Shown: piece after piece, positions 7,553-15,490 of the stretch
Position numbering within the stretch: position 1 is the first letter of the stretch
How the letters are laid out: every line of letters starts with the position of its first letter
NCBI GenBank assembly: GCA_946885645.1
Contig: CAMPGU010000020.1
Coordinates: 1-26,983, forward strand
Origin: an uncultured Haloferula sp.
Lineage (GTDB): Bacteria > Verrucomicrobiota > Verrucomicrobiae > Verrucomicrobiales > Akkermansiaceae
Length of the DNA: 26,983 nucleotides
Direction: 5' to 3'
The notes under the pieces: generated by a model
Told to the model about the DNA's origin: nothing
Database searches by the model: none
What the model saw: the letters and a program-made list of their open reading frames with translations, nothing else
Program-made: the position numbers and the translations under genes

Positions 7553-8746
7553 CTACATCCCGAGCGCCAGTCCCTCGAAATACCACTGCGCCAGCTTCCA
7601 ACCGCCGAACATCCACGTCAGGGCTCCGAGGATGAGAAAGGGCCCGAAGGGCAGGCGCATGCCGAAACCCACCCGCCCCAGCACCGCTGCCACGATCGCG
7701 TAGAGCGAGGCGGCGAAGAGGCTGAAGAACACGCCGGTCCATCCGAAGAAAGCCCCGATGGTGCCGAGCAGGTGCACATCGCCCATACCCATCGCCTCCC
7801 GCGGGATCACCGCGCGCGCGGCTTGTCCCTGGAGCGCCTTCACGTTCTCGATCTCGATGACGCGTCCGTCGGGTAGCTCGATGCCCGTTTCGCGGATGAT
7901 CAGCGTGCCCGGCTCCACCACGGCACCGTCCAGCCGGAGCTCCGTGGTCTCCACGATCAAGCGATCCGTCTTGCGATAAAAAATGTCCCACCAGCCGGTG
8001 CGCTCGCCGTTCATCTCGAACCAGATCGGATCTTCCTCGTTCTCCGGCTCGATCAGGCGCCACTCGACCGGCTCGGCGAACTCCATCTTCTTCTTCCCGA
8101 AGGCCATTTTCCCCAGCCGCACCACGACCCACAGACCGCAGAAGCCGATGATCCACCCGATGACCGATTGTTTCAGGCCGTCCGCGATCAGAGGGTCGCC
8201 CGAAGCCCACGCCGCCATGTCCGGGAGCTTCGGCCACAGCGCCGCGGCGGCCAGCCCGGCAAAGGAGAGCGCGGTGGTAAACGACAGCGGGATCACCATA
8301 TGCTCCGCATCGATGAACGTGATCGCCACGAAGAGCGCGATCATCAGCCACAGCGGGAGCACCACGGCCAGCTCCGGCTTGAGAAAGACTCCCAGCGGCA
8401 GGGACTCGCGGAGAAAGCCCCATATCGCCGCGAAGAGCAGCGCCGTGAGGAGCTCCACGGCGAAATAGCGGAAGGAGATGGGAGCCTTGCAATTCGAGCA
8501 TTTCCCCCGCAGCCACAGCCAGCTCACCAGCGGAATGTTCAGGCTCAGCGGGATCGGTGCCTTGCACTTGGGGCAGAAGGAGCGCTTCGGTTCGTTCACC
8601 GAGAGGCCCAGAGGTACACGGTAGATCACCACGTTCAAAAACGAGCCGATGCATCCCCCGATGAGGAGGACGGGCAGAAACCAAAGGGGATGGGCCAAGG
8701 AAGGAAAAATCTGGATCAAGGTGGCGGCATTCAAACGCATCGCCAT
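7553..8746 (-). CDS. prepilin peptidase (A24 family) with a long cytoplasmic insert
   Basis: This membrane aspartic protease cleaves, and in many family members N-methylates, type IV pilin or type II secretion pseudopilin precursors. Visible marks are the N-terminal GGCIGSFLNVVIYRVP (30-45), a zinc motif CPKC (58-61) with CSNC (83-86), the first catalytic Asp in TFIDAEHMVIP (D146) and the second in MGMGDVHLLG (D323). Several hydrophobic helices surround these. The protein is 397 residues, over 100 longer than typical PilD/GspO, because about 100 residues (roughly 216-315) rich in charged residues and beta strands are inserted just before the GxGD motif. No pilin genes lie nearby, so its substrates are encoded elsewhere. 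It is divergent from the CCA-adding enzyme with about 108 bases between starts. Confidence 0.93.
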   Translation of the reverse strand: MAMRLNAATLIQIFPSLAHPLWFLPVLLIGGCIGSFLNVVIYRVPLGLSVNEPKRSFCPKCKAPIPLSLNIPLVSWLWLRGKCSNCKAPISFRYFAVELLTALLFAAIWGFLRESLPLGVFLKPELAVVLPLWLMIALFVAITFIDAEHMVIPLSFTTALSFAGLAAAALWPKLPDMAAWASGDPLIADGLKQSVIGWIIGFCGLWVVVRLGKMAFGKKKMEFAEPVEWRLIEPENEEDPIWFEMNGERTGWWDIFYRKTDRLIVETTELRLDGAVVEPGTLIIRETGIELPDGRVIEIENVKALQGQAARAVIPREAMGMGDVHLLGTIGAFFGWTGVFFSLFAASLYAIVAAVLGRVGFGMRLPFGPFLILGALTWMFGGWKLAQWYFEGLALGM

Positions 8747-8854
8747 CGCTTCGGAAACCCGAATTTCCGGCCGTTGCCTTTCCGGAGTCCAGGACCGCGA
8801 CGGATTCGGGCGACGCGGCTGGACGATGCACCCGGGCGCTTCTATCTACACGGT

Positions 8855-10180
8855 GTGCCCGACGCCCGCCAGACCGCCGCTTCTTTCGCCCGCCGCCTCA
8901 AGAAAGCGGGACACATCGCGTACTTCGCCGGCGGCTGCGTGCGGGATCGTCTGCTGGGCAAGGAGCCGAAGGATTACGATATCGCGACCTCCGCCACGCC
9001 GGAGCAGGTGACGCGGCTTTTTCCGGGGTCGAACGAAGTGGGCGCACATTTCGGGGTGGTAATCGCCAAGGAGCACGGCACGGCGGTGGAGATTGCCACT
9101 TTCCGCACCGACGGCTCCTACAAGGACGGACGCCGGCCGGAGACGGTGACCTTTTCCACCCCGGAGGAAGACGCCAAGCGCCGTGATTTCACGATCAACG
9201 GCCTGTTCGAGGATCCCGAGAGCGGCGAGGTGATCGATTTCACCGGCGGCAGGGCCGATCTGGACGCGGGCATCCTGAGGGCGATCGGAAATCCCGCCGA
9301 CCGCTTCGCGGAGGACGCCCTGCGCCTTATGCGCGCGGTCCGCTTTGCCACGACGCTGGGCTTTGAAATCGAGCCGGAAACCTGGCGGGCGATCCGGGAA
9401 CATTCCGACGGGCTGCTACGCATCTCCCCGGAGCGCATCCGCGATGAATTTTCGCGTCTGATCGTGCAGCCGGCGCGGGCCCGCGGGCTGGAGCTGCTGG
9501 TGGATTCCGGACTGATCGCGCGTTTCCTTCCCGAAGTGCTGCCGCTGATCGGCTGCGAACAGCCCCCCGAATGGCATCCGGAGGGCGACGTGTATGTCCA
9601 CACCCGGATCATGCTGGACATGCTGGGGGACGACGCACCGCTGGAGCTCTGCCTCGCCGTGCTGCTCCACGACATCGCGAAGCCGCCAACGCAAACCTTC
9701 GACGAAGAGGCCGGACGGATCCGTTTCAACGGGCATGACGCCATGGGCGCGGCGATGGCGGAGGAGATCCTGCGACGGCTGAAGTACCCGAACCAAGTAA
9801 TCGAAGACGTGGCTTTCATGGTTTCCCGCCACATGCAGTTCATGAACGTCCAGCAGATGCGGACCTCGAAGCTCAAGCGCTTCATGTCGGCACCGACCTT
9901 TCCCCAGGAACTCGAACTCCACCGGGTGGATTGCGCGTCCTCGAACGGCTTCACCGACAACCTCGAGTATCTGATCGCGAAACGGGATGAATTTGCGGCT
10001 GAACCGCTGATCCCCCCCCCTCTGGTTACGGGCCATGATCTCATCGGCATGGGAATAGAGCCGGGCCCGCGCTTCAAGGAGATCCTGGAAGCGGTGCAAA
10101 CGGAACAACTGGAAGGAAGGCTGACGGAACGTGAGGAGGCGCTGGAATGGGTGCGGCGTTATCTGGAAAGTGCGGGGTGA
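8855..10180 (+). CDS. cca: CCA tRNA nucleotidyltransferase / poly(A)-polymerase family with HD domain
   Basis: The 441-residue enzyme belongs to the class II nucleotidyltransferases that add or repair the 3' CCA of tRNA. It shows GGCVRDRLLGKEPKDYDIATS (26-46, catalytic D40 and D42), RRDFTINGLF (109-118) and EDALRLMRAVRFATTLGFEIEP (153-174). An HD-type domain follows, with H249 and H272-D273 (LLHDIAKP). I place the start at the GTG at 8855, because the reading frame upstream is only an antisense shadow of the divergent prepilin peptidase and offers no ATG near the conserved N-terminus. There is no obvious ribosome site. A run of nine C (10012-10020) in the C-terminal third encodes consecutive prolines and is a possible slippage spot. 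A poly(A) polymerase role cannot be excluded by sequence alone. Confidence 0.9.
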   Translation: MPDARQTAASFARRLKKAGHIAYFAGGCVRDRLLGKEPKDYDIATSATPEQVTRLFPGSNEVGAHFGVVIAKEHGTAVEIATFRTDGSYKDGRRPETVTFSTPEEDAKRRDFTINGLFEDPESGEVIDFTGGRADLDAGILRAIGNPADRFAEDALRLMRAVRFATTLGFEIEPETWRAIREHSDGLLRISPERIRDEFSRLIVQPARARGLELLVDSGLIARFLPEVLPLIGCEQPPEWHPEGDVYVHTRIMLDMLGDDAPLELCLAVLLHDIAKPPTQTFDEEAGRIRFNGHDAMGAAMAEEILRRLKYPNQVIEDVAFMVSRHMQFMNVQQMRTSKLKRFMSAPTFPQELELHRVDCASSNGFTDNLEYLIAKRDEFAAEPLIPPPLVTGHDLIGMGIEPGPRFKEILEAVQTEQLEGRLTEREEALEWVRRYLESAG

Positions 10181-10323
10181 GGGAAAGCGGCCGCGGGCTG
10201 CGCGTGGGCGATCTGGTGCGGCTTTCAGAGCGCGCTTGCCGGAGACCGCGGGACTTGCTCAGGTGCTTCCCGTGGGTTTCCGGTGAATATCCGGGACCGG
10301 CCTGAGTCCAACACGCGAAAAAC

Positions 10324-10755
10324 ATGAAGTCCATCCTATCTCTCGTTGCCTGCCTCGGGATATTGTTAGCCTCCGCCTCCCAAGGCGACGCCGCGGACCA
10401 GGAACCGTCCCTGCGCGAGACGAAGGACTGGATCGTCATTTCCGGCATCAGTGACGGGGAAAATGGCCCGCTGCCGTGGAGCTTTGCCATCAAGAAGAGC
10501 ACGATCCTATCTGTCACGATTGACACCCATCACCGGGTCTTGTTCGACAATGGTAAGCCGGTGAAATATCGCGGTGCGTCCCTTGAGGAGATCGATAATC
10601 TTCCCGCGAATATACGCGTCTCCACCAGCGAACTAACCGGCTCGGGTAACAGGATTTTCCACATCACCGGACTCACCCACCTGACCGCGCCCCTTATGCT
10701 GGAGAAGATCCTGGCAGCGATCGATTCGCGTGATGCCGTGAATGGGGGCAAGTGA
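10324..10755 (+). CDS. small secreted protein of unknown function
   Basis: This 143-residue protein has a clear signal peptide (MKSILSLVACLGILLASASQGDA) and a mature domain of about 120 residues that I cannot assign. The mature part alternates short strands (DWIVISGISDGENGPLPWSFAIKKSTILSVTI) with a C-terminal helix (LMLEKILAAIDSRD). It has no cysteines outside the signal, no metal motif and no membrane segment. The gene follows a 143-base intergenic stretch in which I see nothing distinctive. A small membrane-protein gene follows about 46 bases after its stop (from the preferred start at 10802), so the two could be co-transcribed, but their functions may be unrelated. Confidence 0.65.
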   Translation: MKSILSLVACLGILLASASQGDAADQEPSLRETKDWIVISGISDGENGPLPWSFAIKKSTILSVTIDTHHRVLFDNGKPVKYRGASLEEIDNLPANIRVSTSELTGSGNRIFHITGLTHLTAPLMLEKILAAIDSRDAVNGGK

Positions 10756-10801
10756 GCCCGCGGCGGGGCACAGATGTGCTGCTCAAGGGACCGCGAAAGT
10801 T

Positions 10802-11110
10802 ATGCTTTTATTCAAGGGCAGCCCCGATCCATCATCTTCACGGGTGAGCGGAAGATCCAAGTTGCCGAGAATCTGCGAGATTGTCCAAACGGGTGCCATC
10901 GCGGGGCTCGCCGCGGTGCCGCTGATCGCGGACGTCTTTCGTTTCAAGGCCACGCCGCGGCTCCTCGTCGCTGCCTCCATCCTGGCCCCGCTGGGACTCC
11001 TCTCCTCGTTCTGGATCACCCGGACCAGCTCACGCGAGCGCGGGTTGTGGGGCGCGGTCCTCACGGTGGCGCTCTATCTGTGGGCGTGGAGCACGCCGGT
11101 CATGTTCTGA
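10802..11110 (+). CDS. small membrane protein of unknown function
   Basis: From the ATG at 10802 the product is 102 residues with three hydrophobic segments: IVQTGAIAGLAAVPLIADVF, LLVAASILAPLGLLSSFWI and GLWGAVLTVALYLWAWSTPVMF. This predicts a small integral membrane protein. An in-frame ATG at 10742 would overlap the previous gene by 14 bases and add a polar, low-quality N-terminus (20 residues), so I prefer the internal start. Neither start has a strong ribosome site. I know of no family match. It converges with the next gene, with 22 bases between them. Confidence 0.5.
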   Translation: MLLFKGSPDPSSSRVSGRSKLPRICEIVQTGAIAGLAAVPLIADVFRFKATPRLLVAASILAPLGLLSSFWITRTSSRERGLWGAVLTVALYLWAWSTPVMF

Positions 11111-11132
11111 GTGGCGGACTCAGCCCCCGCCG

Positions 11133-11993
11133 CTAGGGCGTCACCACCGGTGTTAGATACTCCGCCGCCTCCACCCGGTAGAATGCCTTCGGCCCGCTAC
11201 GCGGCGTCTGGAAGAGATGGGCGCTGCTACCGGCGATGCTCTCCTGCCCCGTAACCGCCTGCCAATTGGTCAGGTCGCCCGTCTGCGATTTGAGGATCGT
11301 ACAGGCGGTTCCGGGCCGGGGCGTGAAGCCGAGGGTAAAGTTCCCGGCGGAACTACCGGCAAGCACCTGCGGAGCTTCCACCGTGGGGACCAGCACCACA
11401 TCGTCGATTCCCGCGCTGGTCGCGGTGGTGATGCCCGCTTTCGGGAGGAAGCGGAAGCCGATCTCGGAGACCGTGGCGAGCATCTGTGCCGTGACCGGCG
11501 TGGACTGGAAACCCCCGTCCTGGACATAATACCAGTCGGTATTGAACCCGAATTCCGCAGTCCTCCAGGCCCCGCCGGGCGAAAGCCCGGATCCCAGCAC
11601 GGAGCCGCTGTAGTAAAAGGTGCTGCCGGCCGGGCCCAAGGCATAGATCGCACAATCCATTTCCCCCAGTTCCTCGGCCGAGACGAAATACCGCAGCCGG
11701 ATCCCCCGGATTTTCGCCTGATGGAAGTCTCCCACCATGGCACCCTCGCCCGCCTCGCTGCCCGTGAAGAACCAGATGCCGCACGGTACCCCCGGCGCCC
11801 CGTTCATCGCCTTGGCGACGAATCCCGTCTCCGCGGAAAGCCACTGCGCGGCGGAGACCTTGCCCGTGCGGAAATCATTCACACTCCACGCGCCCGCGTT
11901 GGACGCGCTGGAAAAATGCTCCCACGCGCCGGGAACCGGCTCCGCGGCAAGCGAAGCGGACAGGAAAACGGTCAAATACAGGGGGATTTGCAT
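11133..11993 (-). CDS. secreted protein with C-terminal beta module, function unknown
   Basis: The 286-residue protein begins with a signal peptide (MQIPLYLTVFLSASLAAEP). Its main part (about 20-200) is a single beta-rich domain (WEHFSSASNAGAWSVNDFRTG ... GFRFLPKAGITTATSAGIDDVVLVP) whose pattern suggests a jelly-roll, carbohydrate-binding-like fold, although I cannot name a family. The last 75 residues (GNFTLGFTPRPGTACTILKSQT-GDLTNWQAV ... KAFYRVEAAEYL) resemble the C-terminal module of the large dehydrogenase/cytochrome fusion in this window (FRIDVSDDLEQWTPW ... FFRLEVSGN). A role in binding to, or display on, the cell surface is an inference. The gene is transcribed away from the siroheme-decarboxylase-like gene across a shared AT-rich stretch. 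Confidence 0.7.
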   Translation of the reverse strand: MQIPLYLTVFLSASLAAEPVPGAWEHFSSASNAGAWSVNDFRTGKVSAAQWLSAETGFVAKAMNGAPGVPCGIWFFTGSEAGEGAMVGDFHQAKIRGIRLRYFVSAEELGEMDCAIYALGPAGSTFYYSGSVLGSGLSPGGAWRTAEFGFNTDWYYVQDGGFQSTPVTAQMLATVSEIGFRFLPKAGITTATSAGIDDVVLVPTVEAPQVLAGSSAGNFTLGFTPRPGTACTILKSQTGDLTNWQAVTGQESIAGSSAHLFQTPRSGPKAFYRVEAAEYLTPVVTP

Positions 11994-12007
11994 CGGCCGG
12001 GAGGCGG

Positions 12008-12036
12008 TTGGCTTTTCCGATGCTTCGGATTACCAT
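12008..12036 (+). promoter_or_regulatory. candidate sigma70-type promoter upstream of the Lrp/AhbAB-like gene
   Basis: TTGGCT (12008-12013) and TACCAT (12031-12036) are separated by 17 bases and lie in one of the few AT-rich patches of the region (ATTACCATATATTCAAC). Each hexamer matches the consensus at four of six positions. The distance to the ATG at 12185 is about 150 bases, so a long leader would follow. It could be a chance match. Confidence 0.25.
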
Positions 12037-12184
12037 ATATTCAACTCCTCTTACAAGTGGGATCCGTTCCCCCGCTCTAACGGTCTGGCCGGATGGTGGA
12101 AAATATCGCACCCTGCTCGTAAACGAGCCTTTTCCCGCAAATTCCGCGTGGCCGGAGCGTATTCCGGCACCTAGCCTTTCGCCC

Positions 12185-13288
12185 ATGCAAACCGTTCCCG
12201 TCGAGCACACCGATCCCATCAACGCCAAGATCCTCGCGATTTCCGAGGACCTGATCGCGGGCTTCCAGCGTCAGCCGTTCCATGTGATCGCCGAGCAAAG
12301 CGGCGTGCCCTTGGAGACCGTGCTGGAGCGCATCCGGGCGATGCTGGAGGCGGGAATCGTCCGGCGGGTACGCCAGACCTTGCTCTCCACGAAGCTGGCC
12401 CACGGCGCGCTGGTGGCCTGGCGCGTGCCGGAGGAAAAGCTGAATGCCGCCTTCGACTTCATGTCGAAGGAAGACCCCTTCTCCGGGCACGTGGTGATCC
12501 GCTCCACGGATACGGGCGTCTCCGGCTCCGGTTACCGTCTTTGGACCACCCTGAAAGTCCCCGTCGGCGAGTCGCTGGACGAGCACGCCACCGCCTTGCT
12601 CCGCCTTACCGGCGCGGAAGAATACCTCCTGATGCCCGCGAATGGCGTCTTCGCCCTCGGGGTGGGCCATATCCGCCGCCGCACCTTGGAACCCGGTGAC
12701 AAGGCCGACGAGCCTGCCGCCATGATGACCACCGTGCCGGTAAGCCTGACCCAGGAGGAGTGGGACATCCTGCTCGCCCTGAAAGAAGAGCTGACTCCCG
12801 AAGAGATCGTGGCCAGTCCCTGGGATGCACGTGCGGCGAAGCTGGGCGTGTCCGTGGATCGCTTTTGCGAGGTGGCGGAGACCTTGAACGCGAAAAAGGT
12901 GATCGGCCGCTTCTCGACCTTCCTGGAGCATGTGAAGCCATCCGCCAGCGGCGAACGCGTGACCCGCTTCAACGGCCTCTTTCACTGGGCCGTGCCGAAA
13001 GGCCGCGAGATCGAGGCCGGCGCGGAAGTCGGCCGCCATTTCTGCATGACCCATTGCTACTGGCGCGAGGGCGGCCCCCAGTTCGGCAACGTGAACATCA
13101 TGGGCGTGGTCCACGGCACCGAAAAGCCCCGGGTAATGGAGCACAAGGCCGCGATCGACCGACATCTGGAAGCGGTGGGCATTCCCGTTTCCTATACAAA
13201 CGTGTTCTGGGGTGGCCGCTCGGAAATCAAGCCTTCCGAAATTTCCCCGTTGGTGTACAAAGAGTGGCACCGGAAGCTCGGGAAGTAG
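12185..13288 (+). CDS. double-domain Lrp/AsnC-like protein resembling fused siroheme decarboxylase (AhbA/AhbB)
   Basis: The 367-residue protein consists of two halves of the same architecture: a winged-helix-like part followed by a ferredoxin-like Lrp domain. Half one covers about 10-165 (PINAKILAISEDLIAGFQRQPFHVIAEQSGV ... GSGYRLWTTLKVP). Half two covers about 187-355 (SLTQEEWDILLALKEELTPEE ... MTHCYWREGGPQFGNVNIMGVVHG). The second half keeps the H-x-Y-x-R element (H290, Y292, R294) and following N/W strand seen in AhbA/AhbB and NirDLGH siroheme decarboxylases, which convert siroheme to didecarboxysiroheme in the alternative heme or heme d1 routes. The first half lacks a clear H-x-Y-x-R. Automatic tools would call it an Lrp-type regulator. 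No heme genes lie next to it. I start at the ATG at 12185; upstream sequence in the frame is unlike protein. Confidence 0.65.
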   Translation: MQTVPVEHTDPINAKILAISEDLIAGFQRQPFHVIAEQSGVPLETVLERIRAMLEAGIVRRVRQTLLSTKLAHGALVAWRVPEEKLNAAFDFMSKEDPFSGHVVIRSTDTGVSGSGYRLWTTLKVPVGESLDEHATALLRLTGAEEYLLMPANGVFALGVGHIRRRTLEPGDKADEPAAMMTTVPVSLTQEEWDILLALKEELTPEEIVASPWDARAAKLGVSVDRFCEVAETLNAKKVIGRFSTFLEHVKPSASGERVTRFNGLFHWAVPKGREIEAGAEVGRHFCMTHCYWREGGPQFGNVNIMGVVHGTEKPRVMEHKAAIDRHLEAVGIPVSYTNVFWGGRSEIKPSEISPLVYKEWHRKLGK

Positions 13289-13342
13289 GACTGCTGGAGC
13301 TCCGGCATCGGTTCGCCCTGCCGGGGGACATGCGACGAATTC

Positions 13343-13380
13343 GTCACAACCCGTCCGTTCCCGCCGTGACGGGGTGTCAC
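13343..13380. promoter_or_regulatory. imperfect inverted repeat upstream of the two-component genes (possible operator)
   Basis: GTCACAACCCGTC (13343-13355) and GACGGGGTGTCAC (13368-13380) are reverse complements at 11 of 13 positions, separated by 12 bases, and end 15 bases before the ATG of the response regulator. TGTCAC/GTGAC elements recall PhoB-type half sites, so autoregulation is possible. The same symmetry could also form an RNA hairpin in the leader. Confidence 0.35.
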
Positions 13381-13395
13381 TAAAGCTCAGCGCGC

Positions 13396-14073
13396 ATGCA
13401 GAAAATCCTGATCGTCGAGGATGAACGCGACATCGCGGACCTGGTGGGCTTCAATCTGGAGCGCGCGGGATTCCGGGTGTTGAAAGCTCACGACGGCATC
13501 TCCGGCGCGGAGCTGGCGATCCACGAGCGCCCCGATCTGGTGATCCTGGACCTGATGCTCCCGGGAAAGGACGGCTACGGCGTCTTCAAGGAAATCCGCC
13601 GCGATTCGCGCAGCCGGGACATCCCTGTCATCATGCTCACCGCCCGGGCCCAGACGGAAGACCGCATCCAGGGGCTGGAAGCGGGCGCCGACGACTACCT
13701 GACCAAGCCCTTTTCGCCAAAGGAGCTCATGCTCCGCGTCCAAGCCGTGCTCAAGCGCTCGGACGGCCCGCCCGGCTCCGTGGAAGTCACCTACGGGCCC
13801 TTCCGCTTTGATAAGAATTCGCTCAAGTTTTACCTCGAAGGCCATCCGGTGGAGCTGACTTCCACCGAGTTCAAGCTGCTCCTGTTCCTCACGGAACGCG
13901 CGGGAAAAGCCCAGGATCGCAACGATTTGCTCCGCACCGTCTGGGGCTACAGCGACGAGGTCCACAGCCGGACCCTCGATACCCATATGAAGCGGCTACG
14001 ACAGAAACTGGGCGAACATGCAGCGATGGTTGAAACCGTGCGTGGCATTGGATACTGCGTGTCGTCCCTCTGA
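13396..14073 (+). CDS. OmpR/PhoB-type response regulator
   Basis: This is a 225-residue DNA-binding response regulator. The receiver domain (1-120) has the acidic pair E8-D9, the phospho-acceptor D52 in LVILDLMLP, T82 in IMLTAR and K104 in DDYLTKPFSP. The winged-helix effector domain (about 128-222) ends with the recognition pattern SRTLDTHMKRLRQKLGEHAAMVETVRGIGYCV, typical of OmpR/PhoB proteins. The histidine kinase gene starts two bases after the stop, so the pair is certainly co-transcribed and is the cognate system. The sequence is most like PhoB of the phosphate-starvation response, but no pst or phoU genes lie in the window to confirm that signal. Confidence 0.92.
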   Translation: MQKILIVEDERDIADLVGFNLERAGFRVLKAHDGISGAELAIHERPDLVILDLMLPGKDGYGVFKEIRRDSRSRDIPVIMLTARAQTEDRIQGLEAGADDYLTKPFSPKELMLRVQAVLKRSDGPPGSVEVTYGPFRFDKNSLKFYLEGHPVELTSTEFKLLLFLTERAGKAQDRNDLLRTVWGYSDEVHSRTLDTHMKRLRQKLGEHAAMVETVRGIGYCVSSL

Positions 14074-14075
14074 GG

Positions 14076-15359
14076 ATGACCCATCCCTTTGCCATCATCT
14101 CGATACTCGCCGCCCTTTGCGCCCTCGTCGCGCTGGCGGTCACCGCCCTGCGCCTGCGCCGCGCCCGGAAGGAGTTTGCCCGGGATGTCTCGGCTTGGAA
14201 ACTGAAGCTGGATCTGGACCTGCGGAATGCCCGCAACGAACGGGACCAGCTCCTCGACGCACTCCGCGACGCCTTCATGCTGGTGGATGCGGACGCCCGC
14301 GTGCTCTTCGCGAACAAGGCCGCACGCACGCTCTTCCGGGGACGCGACCTGACCGGGCGGACCGTCCACGAAGCCTTCCTCGACCAGCGTCTTGCCGCCG
14401 CCCTGATGCGCTGCCTGGAGACGGGCGAAGCCACCGTGACGCGCGCGGTCCTGGGCCAACAATCATCCCCCCTCGGCGATCAGGAACGCCGGGGAATCAA
14501 CGCATGGGTCATCGACGCCGCGAGGCTCTCGGAGAGCCCGGCAGACGATCCCACCACCCGAGTCGTGATCCGTGACGTGACCAACGAATATCAGACCGAA
14601 CAGATCCGTAAGGACTTCGTGGCGAATGCCTCCCACGAGCTGCGTACCCCCTTGGCGATCATCAATGGTTATCTGGAGAACCTGATCGACGACGATCTGG
14701 TGGATGACAAGGACCTCACGCGCCGCTTCCTCAAGGTGATGCGCAAGCACACCGAGCGGATCTCCCGCATCGTGGAGGACATGCTGGTGATTTCCCGCCT
14801 GGAGTCCGGCGAGGCCGCGGCGCTGAAGGTGAAGCCTTTCCGCATCCGCTCCTGCGTCAGCGACGTGCTGGAGCGGCTGGAGTCCGTGATTCAGGGGCAG
14901 CAAGCGATCATCAAGATCGACATGCCCGAGGTCGATCTCAGTCTGGCAGGCGACCGCTTCTATTGGACGCAGGTGCTCTTCAACCTGATCGAAAACGCGC
15001 TGAAGCAAAACCCGCGCAGGGGCCTCACCGTTACCATCGGTTGCAGCCGCGACGAAACCAAGACCCGCATCTGGGTGAGCGACGACGGCGTCGGCATCCC
15101 GAGCGCCGACCTCCCGCACATCTTCCGGCGCTTCTACCGCGTGGAAAAGCACCACTCGCAGGAAGAGATCAAAGGCACCGGCCTCGGGCTCTCCATCGTG
15201 AAGCGCGCCATCGAAGCGCACGGGGGTACGATCGACGTGACTTCCATTCCCGGACAGGAGACGAAGTTCATGATCGAAGTGCCCCTCGAAGCGGAAGCGA
15301 AGTTGCTGGCGGAGGCGGAAGCAAACGCCCTGCCGGAGCTGAGCAAAGCGGAGGATTGA
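14076..15359 (+). CDS. PhoR-type membrane sensor histidine kinase
   Basis: The 427-residue kinase has one N-terminal transmembrane helix (PFAIISILAALCALVALAVTAL, about 4-25), a basic linker/coiled region (26-56) and a PAS domain (about 57-167, LLDALRDAFMLVDADARVLFANKAA). The HisKA domain carries the phospho-His in NASHELRTPL (H187). The ATPase domain shows NLIENALK (N box), DDGVGIP (G1), FRRFYRVEKHH (F box) and GTGLGLSIVK (G2). It has almost no periplasmic part, which is the layout of PhoR kinases that sense through transporter partners rather than directly. The C-terminus ends in an Ala/Glu-rich tail. It partners with the response regulator immediately upstream. Confidence 0.92.
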   Translation: MTHPFAIISILAALCALVALAVTALRLRRARKEFARDVSAWKLKLDLDLRNARNERDQLLDALRDAFMLVDADARVLFANKAARTLFRGRDLTGRTVHEAFLDQRLAAALMRCLETGEATVTRAVLGQQSSPLGDQERRGINAWVIDAARLSESPADDPTTRVVIRDVTNEYQTEQIRKDFVANASHELRTPLAIINGYLENLIDDDLVDDKDLTRRFLKVMRKHTERISRIVEDMLVISRLESGEAAALKVKPFRIRSCVSDVLERLESVIQGQQAIIKIDMPEVDLSLAGDRFYWTQVLFNLIENALKQNPRRGLTVTIGCSRDETKTRIWVSDDGVGIPSADLPHIFRRFYRVEKHHSQEEIKGTGLGLSIVKRAIEAHGGTIDVTSIPGQETKFMIEVPLEAEAKLLAEAEANALPELSKAED

Positions 15360-15370
15360 GGCACCCCGTG

Positions 15371-15397
15371 AAGTAGTCCGCCCGGTCCCCGGGCGGA
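15371..15397 (+). repeat. REP element, copy 1 (forward)
   Basis: AAGTAG is followed by a perfect 9-bp palindrome: TCCGCCCGG and CCGGGCGGA around a 3-base loop (15377-15397). The GTAG tetranucleotide (15373-15376) next to a short GC-rich hairpin is the diagnostic layout of RAYT-associated REPs. It begins 11 bases after the histidine kinase stop and could also act as a transcript-end structure. Confidence 0.85.
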
Positions 15398-15436
15398 TGA
15401 ACGGTCCCGCGGGCTCTATTGGATGCGCGGAGTGAA

Positions 15437-15446
15437 TCCGCCCGGG
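15437..15446. repeat. REP half-site
   Basis: TCCGCCCGGG reproduces one arm of the REP hairpin without its GTAG head or second arm. It lies inside a weak hairpin formed by GTGAAT (15432-15437) and ATTCAC (15460-15465). It is probably a decayed REP fragment, although a 10-base GC-rich match could be chance. Confidence 0.35.
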
Positions 15447-15490
15447 AATGCAGGGGCCCATTCACAGGGGGAACCGCAAGCGCTGCCGGT

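Noticed and set aside
6951..8831. 626-codon minus-strand frame covering the glycosylase-like and prepilin peptidase genes
   Set aside because: It is a frame-shifted shadow running through two real genes on different strands. Composition is Arg/Gly/Ala-rich and motif-free.
8168..8854. N-terminal extension of the CCA-adding enzyme frame
   Set aside because: The extension is antisense to the prepilin peptidase and reads as low-complexity Gln/Arg/His sequence. The conserved enzyme starts right after the GTG at 8855.
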